Positions 5,126-7,977 of a stretch of DNA of 7,977 nt are shown here, one piece after another. The translations under genes were made by a program, and so were the position numbers. Numbering within the stretch: position 1 is the first letter of the stretch; every line of letters starts with the position of its first letter. Source of the stretch: an uncultured Beijerinckiaceae bacterium (GTDB lineage Bacteria > Pseudomonadota > Alphaproteobacteria > Rhizobiales > Beijerinckiaceae); contig CALMRL010000419.1 in the NCBI GenBank assembly GCA_937873345.1, forward strand, positions 1 through 7,977, given 5' to 3'. Under the pieces are notes generated by a model. It was given only the letters and a program-made list of their open reading frames with translations, was not told the origin of the DNA and ran no database searches.

Positions 5126-5338
5126 ATGAAGATTTCCGCGCGCAACATGATTTCCGGCAGAGTGGTCGAGGTGCACAAGGGCGCCACCACCTCGCACGTC
5201 GTCCTCGAGATCGCCGGCGGCCAGCGCCTGTTCGCCTCGATCACCAACGAGGCGGTGGACGACCTCGGCCTGGAGGCCGGCAAGACTGCCACCGCCGTCA
5301 TCAAGGCCTCCGACGTGATGGTCGCCGTCGAGGGTTGA
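5126..5338 (+). CDS. Stand-alone molbindin (TOBE/Mop domain protein)
   Basis: A 70-residue protein made of one Mop (TOBE) domain; such molbindins bind molybdate as oligomers in the cytoplasm and may store or buffer it. The family pattern is clear: KISARN at 2-7, GRVVEVHKGATTSHV at 11-25, ASITNEAVDDL at 37-47 and VIKASDVMVAVEG at 58-70. The ATG at 5126 has AGGA about 8 bases upstream; a second Met at residue 8 would remove the conserved SARN segment. It is divergent from grpE across 160 bases and convergent with the next PHA-family gene, with 22 bases between their stop codons. No molybdate transport or cofactor gene is visible nearby, so its molybdenum role rests on the family alone. Confidence 0.9.
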   Translation: MKISARNMISGRVVEVHKGATTSHVVLEIAGGQRLFASITNEAVDDLGLEAGKTATAVIKASDVMVAVEG

Positions 5339-5360
5339 CCTCGATCGGCAGGCGAAGGGC

Positions 5361-5687
5361 TCACACCTTCCGAGTGGTGCCGATGCGCAGCGTCTCCCGC
5401 GCGTTGGACTTCAGGAGCCCCTCGACCTTGCCGGCCATCGCGGCGAGCAGCCAGGGCAAGTGGATCTCCACCTTGATGTTGGCCGGCTCGACGTCGATCT
5501 GGGCCGTCGCCGACTGGCCGATCGCGCTAGCCCGCAGGTGGGCGATATCGCCCACCCACACCAGCTCGGCGTGGCCGACCTTGTCGATGTACTGGCTCTT
5601 CAGCATCTCGAAGCGCTCGCTGATGCGCTTCTTCGCCTCCGGCACGCCGAGGTCGTGCGGAAAGGCCATGGTGATCGATCGCGACAT
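5361..5687 (-). CDS. Polyhydroxyalkanoic acid system (PHA_gran_rgn) family protein, copy 2
   Basis: A 108-residue protein of the family found in PHA granule gene regions; its biochemical role is not established. Shared family features are RISERFEMLKSQYIDKVG (21-38), AELVWVGDIAH (40-50), and the strand IKVEIHLPWLLA (71-82) followed by a C-terminal helix. It aligns without gaps over most of its length with the gene at 5892-6212, for instance in ERF..LKS.Y.D, AEL.W.GD..H and EI.LP.LLA, so the two are paralogues. The ATG at 5687 has GGAGA about 8 bases upstream. A 204-base gap without a clear gene or promoter separates it from copy 1. No PHA synthase or phasin gene is in view. Confidence 0.85.
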   Translation of the reverse strand: MSRSITMAFPHDLGVPEAKKRISERFEMLKSQYIDKVGHAELVWVGDIAHLRASAIGQSATAQIDVEPANIKVEIHLPWLLAAMAGKVEGLLKSNARETLRIGTTRKV

Positions 5688-5891
5688 CGGGAAGGTCTCC
5701 GGATGCCGGAGGACTTAAGCGTTCGCCGCCGGCCTTGAAGGGGCAGCGTGGGCTTATGTCGATCTGCGGCGAGCATCACCGATGAGGGTGGTCCCGTCGG
5801 TCCGGGCTGGCGGCATCCGATATGCGATGCGCGGGAAGTCGCCCCCGGCCAAGTCGAGAAGCCCCGAGGTCTCGCGTCGTGCGGGTCGTTG

Positions 5892-6212
5892 TCAGGCGCT
5901 TGATCCCAAGGGATGCAGCGCGTCGGCGTTGCCGCGGACGAGCGACTCCACGAAGCCGCCGAGCGGCGCCAGCAGCAGCGGCAGCACGATCTCGATTCGC
6001 ACGTCGCCCTCGCCGACGGTAAGGGTCGCCATGCCCCTCGCCCCGAGCGCGGTGGCGTAGGCATGGCCGACGTCGCCCTCCCAGCGCAGCTCGGCCGCGC
6101 CGATCCGGTCGACGTAGGCGCTCTTCAGCACGGCGAAGCGTTCATTGATCCGCGCCTTGACGCGCTCGGCGCCGAGGCCGTGCCGGGAGGTGATGAGGAT
6201 GGTGCGGGCCAT
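5892..6212 (-). CDS. Polyhydroxyalkanoic acid system (PHA_gran_rgn) family protein, copy 1
   Basis: A 106-residue paralogue of the gene at 5361-5687, with RINERFAVLKSAYVDRIG (21-38), AELRWEGDVGH (40-50) and VRIEIVLPLLLAPLGG (71-86). The ATG at 6212, giving MARTILITSRHGLG, is chosen because it matches the start of the paralogue. An in-frame start at 6251 would add 13 residues without family support. The ribosome binding site is weak (GAGCAG). It lies 97 bases downstream of pgk on the same strand, so it may be co-transcribed with gap-pgk. The tail after residue 97 diverges from copy 2. The function is unproven, and an effect on PHA granules is only suggested by the family name. Confidence 0.83.
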   Translation of the reverse strand: MARTILITSRHGLGAERVKARINERFAVLKSAYVDRIGAAELRWEGDVGHAYATALGARGMATLTVGEGDVRIEIVLPLLLAPLGGFVESLVRGNADALHPLGSSA

Positions 6213-6309
6213 GGCGTCTGCTGCTCGGGGATGCGGAGCCGTCGCCCCCACATCGGCCGCGCAGGGTTAACGCCGCCTTACCGGCCGAGCCCGTCAGCCG
6301 TGCAGCGTC

Positions 6310-7530
6310 CTACTCTTGAAGAGCTTGGACGCCCGGCAGGCTCTTGCCCTCCAGCCACTCCAGGAAGGCGCCGCCGGCGGTGGACAGGTAGGTGAGGTCC
6401 TGTCCCACGCCGGCGTGGTTGAGCGCCGCCACCGTGTCGCCGCCGCCGGCAATGGTCTTCAGCGATCCCGCCCTGGTCAGCGCCGCCGCGGCCTGAGCGA
6501 CGCGCACCGTGCCGCGATCGAAGGGCGCGATCTCGAAGGCACCGAAGGGGCCGTTCCAGACCAGCGTGCGCACCTCCTGTAGCAGCGCCTCGACGCGCGC
6601 CACCGTTCGCGGGCCGATATCGAGCATCATCCTGCCCTCGGGGATGGCGTCGACCGACACCGTCTCGTCCGGCGCGCCGGCCTCGAAGCGCTCGGCGACC
6701 ACGGCATCGACCGGCAGCACGATCCGACAGCCGGCCGCCTCGGCCTTGGCGACGATGAGGCGCGCCGTGTCCGCCATCTCCTTCTCGCAGAGCGAGGTGC
6801 CGACCGCCTTGCCCTGCGCGTAGAGGAAGGTGTTGGCCATGCCGCCGCCGATCACCAGCATGTCCACCTTCGCGACGAGGTTGCCGAGGAGGTCGAGCTT
6901 GGTCGACACCTTGGCGCCGCCGACCACCGCCGCCACCGGGCGCTCCGGCGACCCCAGCGCCTGGTTCAGCGCCGCGATCTCGGCCTCCATGGTGCGCCCG
7001 GCGTAGGCCGGCAGCAGGCGGGCCAAACCTTCCGTCGAGGCATGCGCGCGGTGCGCCGCCGAGAAGGCGTCGTTGACGTAAAGGTCGCCGAGCCTCGCCA
7101 GCTCCGCGGTGAAGGCGGGGTCGTTCTCGGTCTCGCCGGGGTGGAAGCGGGTGTTCTCCAACAGCACCACGTCGCCGTCGTGCATCGCCGCGACGGCCTT
7201 GTCGGCTCGCGGGCCGACGCAGTCGTGGACGAAGTGCACGGTGCGCCCCAGCTCGCGCTCGAGGGCCACGGCCAGCGGTTCCAGCGTGCTCTTCGCCTCG
7301 TACGCGCCCTTGGGTCGACCGAAATGGGCGAGCAGCACCACCTTGGCGTCCCGGTCCGACAGCTCGCGGATGGTCGGCACCACGCGGGTGATGCGGGTGA
7401 GGTCGGAGACCGTGCCCTTCGACATCGGCACGTTGAGGTCGATGCGAACGAGCGCGCGCTTGCCGCGCAGCTCGCCCGCGTCGTCGAGGGTGCGGACGCC
7501 CGCCGCAGCCGGCGTCCTCGGATCGCTCAT
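6310..7530 (-). CDS. pgk: Phosphoglycerate kinase
   Basis: A protein of 406 residues that makes ATP from 1,3-bisphosphoglycerate and ADP in the cytoplasm; the length fits the bacterial norm of about 390-410. Family signatures in order are RIDLNVP (29-35), the HFGRP loop (69-73), LLENTRFHPGE (123-133), VNDAFSAAHR (152-161), GGAKVSTK (204-211), WNGPFGAFE (325-333), the GGGDT nucleotide-binding loop (362-366) and STAGGAFLE (383-391). The start is the ATG at 7530, two bases after the gap stop codon. Its GAGG sits directly before the ATG and overlaps the end of gap, which suggests translational coupling. The frame is open to 7590, but that part lies inside gap. The product acts directly after GAPDH in glycolysis. 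Confidence 0.97.
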   Translation of the reverse strand: MSDPRTPAAAGVRTLDDAGELRGKRALVRIDLNVPMSKGTVSDLTRITRVVPTIRELSDRDAKVVLLAHFGRPKGAYEAKSTLEPLAVALERELGRTVHFVHDCVGPRADKAVAAMHDGDVVLLENTRFHPGETENDPAFTAELARLGDLYVNDAFSAAHRAHASTEGLARLLPAYAGRTMEAEIAALNQALGSPERPVAAVVGGAKVSTKLDLLGNLVAKVDMLVIGGGMANTFLYAQGKAVGTSLCEKEMADTARLIVAKAEAAGCRIVLPVDAVVAERFEAGAPDETVSVDAIPEGRMMLDIGPRTVARVEALLQEVRTLVWNGPFGAFEIAPFDRGTVRVAQAAAALTRAGSLKTIAGGGDTVAALNHAGVGQDLTYLSTAGGAFLEWLEGKSLPGVQALQE

Positions 7531-7532
7531 CC

Positions 7533-7977
7533 TCAGATGACCCGCGCCATCGCCACGGCAGTGTCCGCCATGCGGTTCGAGAAGCCCCACTCGTTGTCGT
7601 ACCAGGACAGGACGCGTACGAACCGGCCTTCCAGCACCTTCACCTGATCCATCGCGAAGATCGAGGAGCGCGGGTCGTGGTTAAAGTCGACCGAGACGTT
7701 GGGGTGGTCGGTGAAGCCGAGGATGCCGTTGAGGTCGCGGTTGGCGGCGGAACGGATCGCGTCCCTGATCTCACCGACCGTCGTGTCGCGCTTCGCGACG
7801 AACTTGAAGTCCACCACCGAGACGTTGGGGGTCGGCACGCGGATCGCCGTGCCGTCGAGCTTGCCGGCAAGCTCGGGCAGCACCAGCCCCACCGCCTTGG
7901 CGGCGCCGGTGGTCGTCGGGATCATCGACATCGCCGCGGCGCGGCCGCGGTACAGGTCCTTGTGCATGGTGTCGAGC
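7533..7977 (-). CDS. gap: Type I glyceraldehyde-3-phosphate dehydrogenase, C-terminal part (partial)
   Basis: The frame is open to the window edge and gives the last 147 complete residues of GAPDH. The visible region begins LDTMHKDLYRGRAAA, the start of the catalytic-domain segment that follows the active-site cysteine, and continues with SMIPTTTGAAKAVG, PTPNVSVVDF and the C-terminal SWYDNEWGFSNRM signature. The NAD-binding domain and the catalytic Cys are outside the window. It oxidises glyceraldehyde-3-phosphate to the substrate of Pgk, whose gene follows after 2 bases, so the two form an operon. An internal Met at 7967 is not the true start, because the family-like sequence continues beyond it. 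Confidence 0.95.
   Translation of the reverse strand, partial: LDTMHKDLYRGRAAAMSMIPTTTGAAKAVGLVLPELAGKLDGTAIRVPTPNVSVVDFKFVAKRDTTVGEIRDAIRSAANRDLNGILGFTDHPNVSVDFNHDPRSSIFAMDQVKVLEGRFVRVLSWYDNEWGFSNRMADTAVAMARVI

Noticed and set aside
4345..5718. Long open plus-strand frame of 457 codons
   Set aside because: It runs antisense through grpE and then across the molbindin gene and the 3' part of a PHA-family gene. Its translation is Arg/Ala/His-rich low-complexity sequence typical of GC-rich shadow frames, while the genes on the correct strands have clear family motifs.
6213..6309. Terminator after pgk
   Set aside because: The segment has short GC-rich inverted pieces (CGGCCG twice) but no stem followed by a T-run on the minus strand.
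1..7977. tRNA, rRNA, CRISPR array or prophage genes
   Set aside because: I see no cloverleaf-like segment, no regularly spaced repeats, and no phage structural or integrase motifs. Repeats are limited to the transposon ends.

Overview
The window is GC-rich chromosomal DNA. The host genes point to an alphaproteobacterium, most likely of the Hyphomicrobiales (Rhizobiales). The reasons are the dapB-gpmA pair, a short alpha-type GpmA, gap followed directly by pgk, a stand-alone molbindin, PHA-system proteins and an EcfG-type promoter motif. The species cannot be named from this sequence alone.

Layout. Bases 1-913 hold the 3' end of dapB (lysine and peptidoglycan synthesis) and gpmA (glycolysis), both on the plus strand. 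A consensus-like GGAAC-N17-CGTT promoter (923-948) and a leader with two small hairpins precede an orphan response regulator (1098-1628). Bases 1700-4349 are a 2650-bp IS1595-family transposon. Its ends can be placed to the base: a 26-bp inverted repeat with 24 matches, flanked by the 8-bp direct repeat GCTAGTTC. Inside are the transposase (minus strand, right end) and about 1.6 kb of more AT-rich cargo: a 94-aa orphan protein, an 89-aa charged protein on the minus strand, and a DUF3800 protein. Bases 4351-4965 encode GrpE on the minus strand, with its own likely promoter at 5000-5028. A 70-aa molbindin is divergent from it (5126-5338). The rest is on the minus strand: gap (partial), pgk, and two paralogous PHA-granule-region family proteins.

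How the parts relate. Before insertion, the response regulator and grpE were convergent with about 64 bases between their stop codons. The transposon landed in that gap, one base beyond the grpE stop codon. The target duplication kept the stop codon intact, so no host gene was broken. The transposase now lies just downstream of grpE on the same strand, with its translation start inside a small hairpin. Glycolysis is represented at both ends (gpmA; gap-pgk), and the PHA proteins may share transcripts with gap-pgk.

The part most worth attention is the transposon cargo: a DUF3800 (putative RNase H-like) gene whose start codon is two bases from that of a divergent small gene, plus an unrecognised small gene, carried by an element whose minimal form needs only a transposase.
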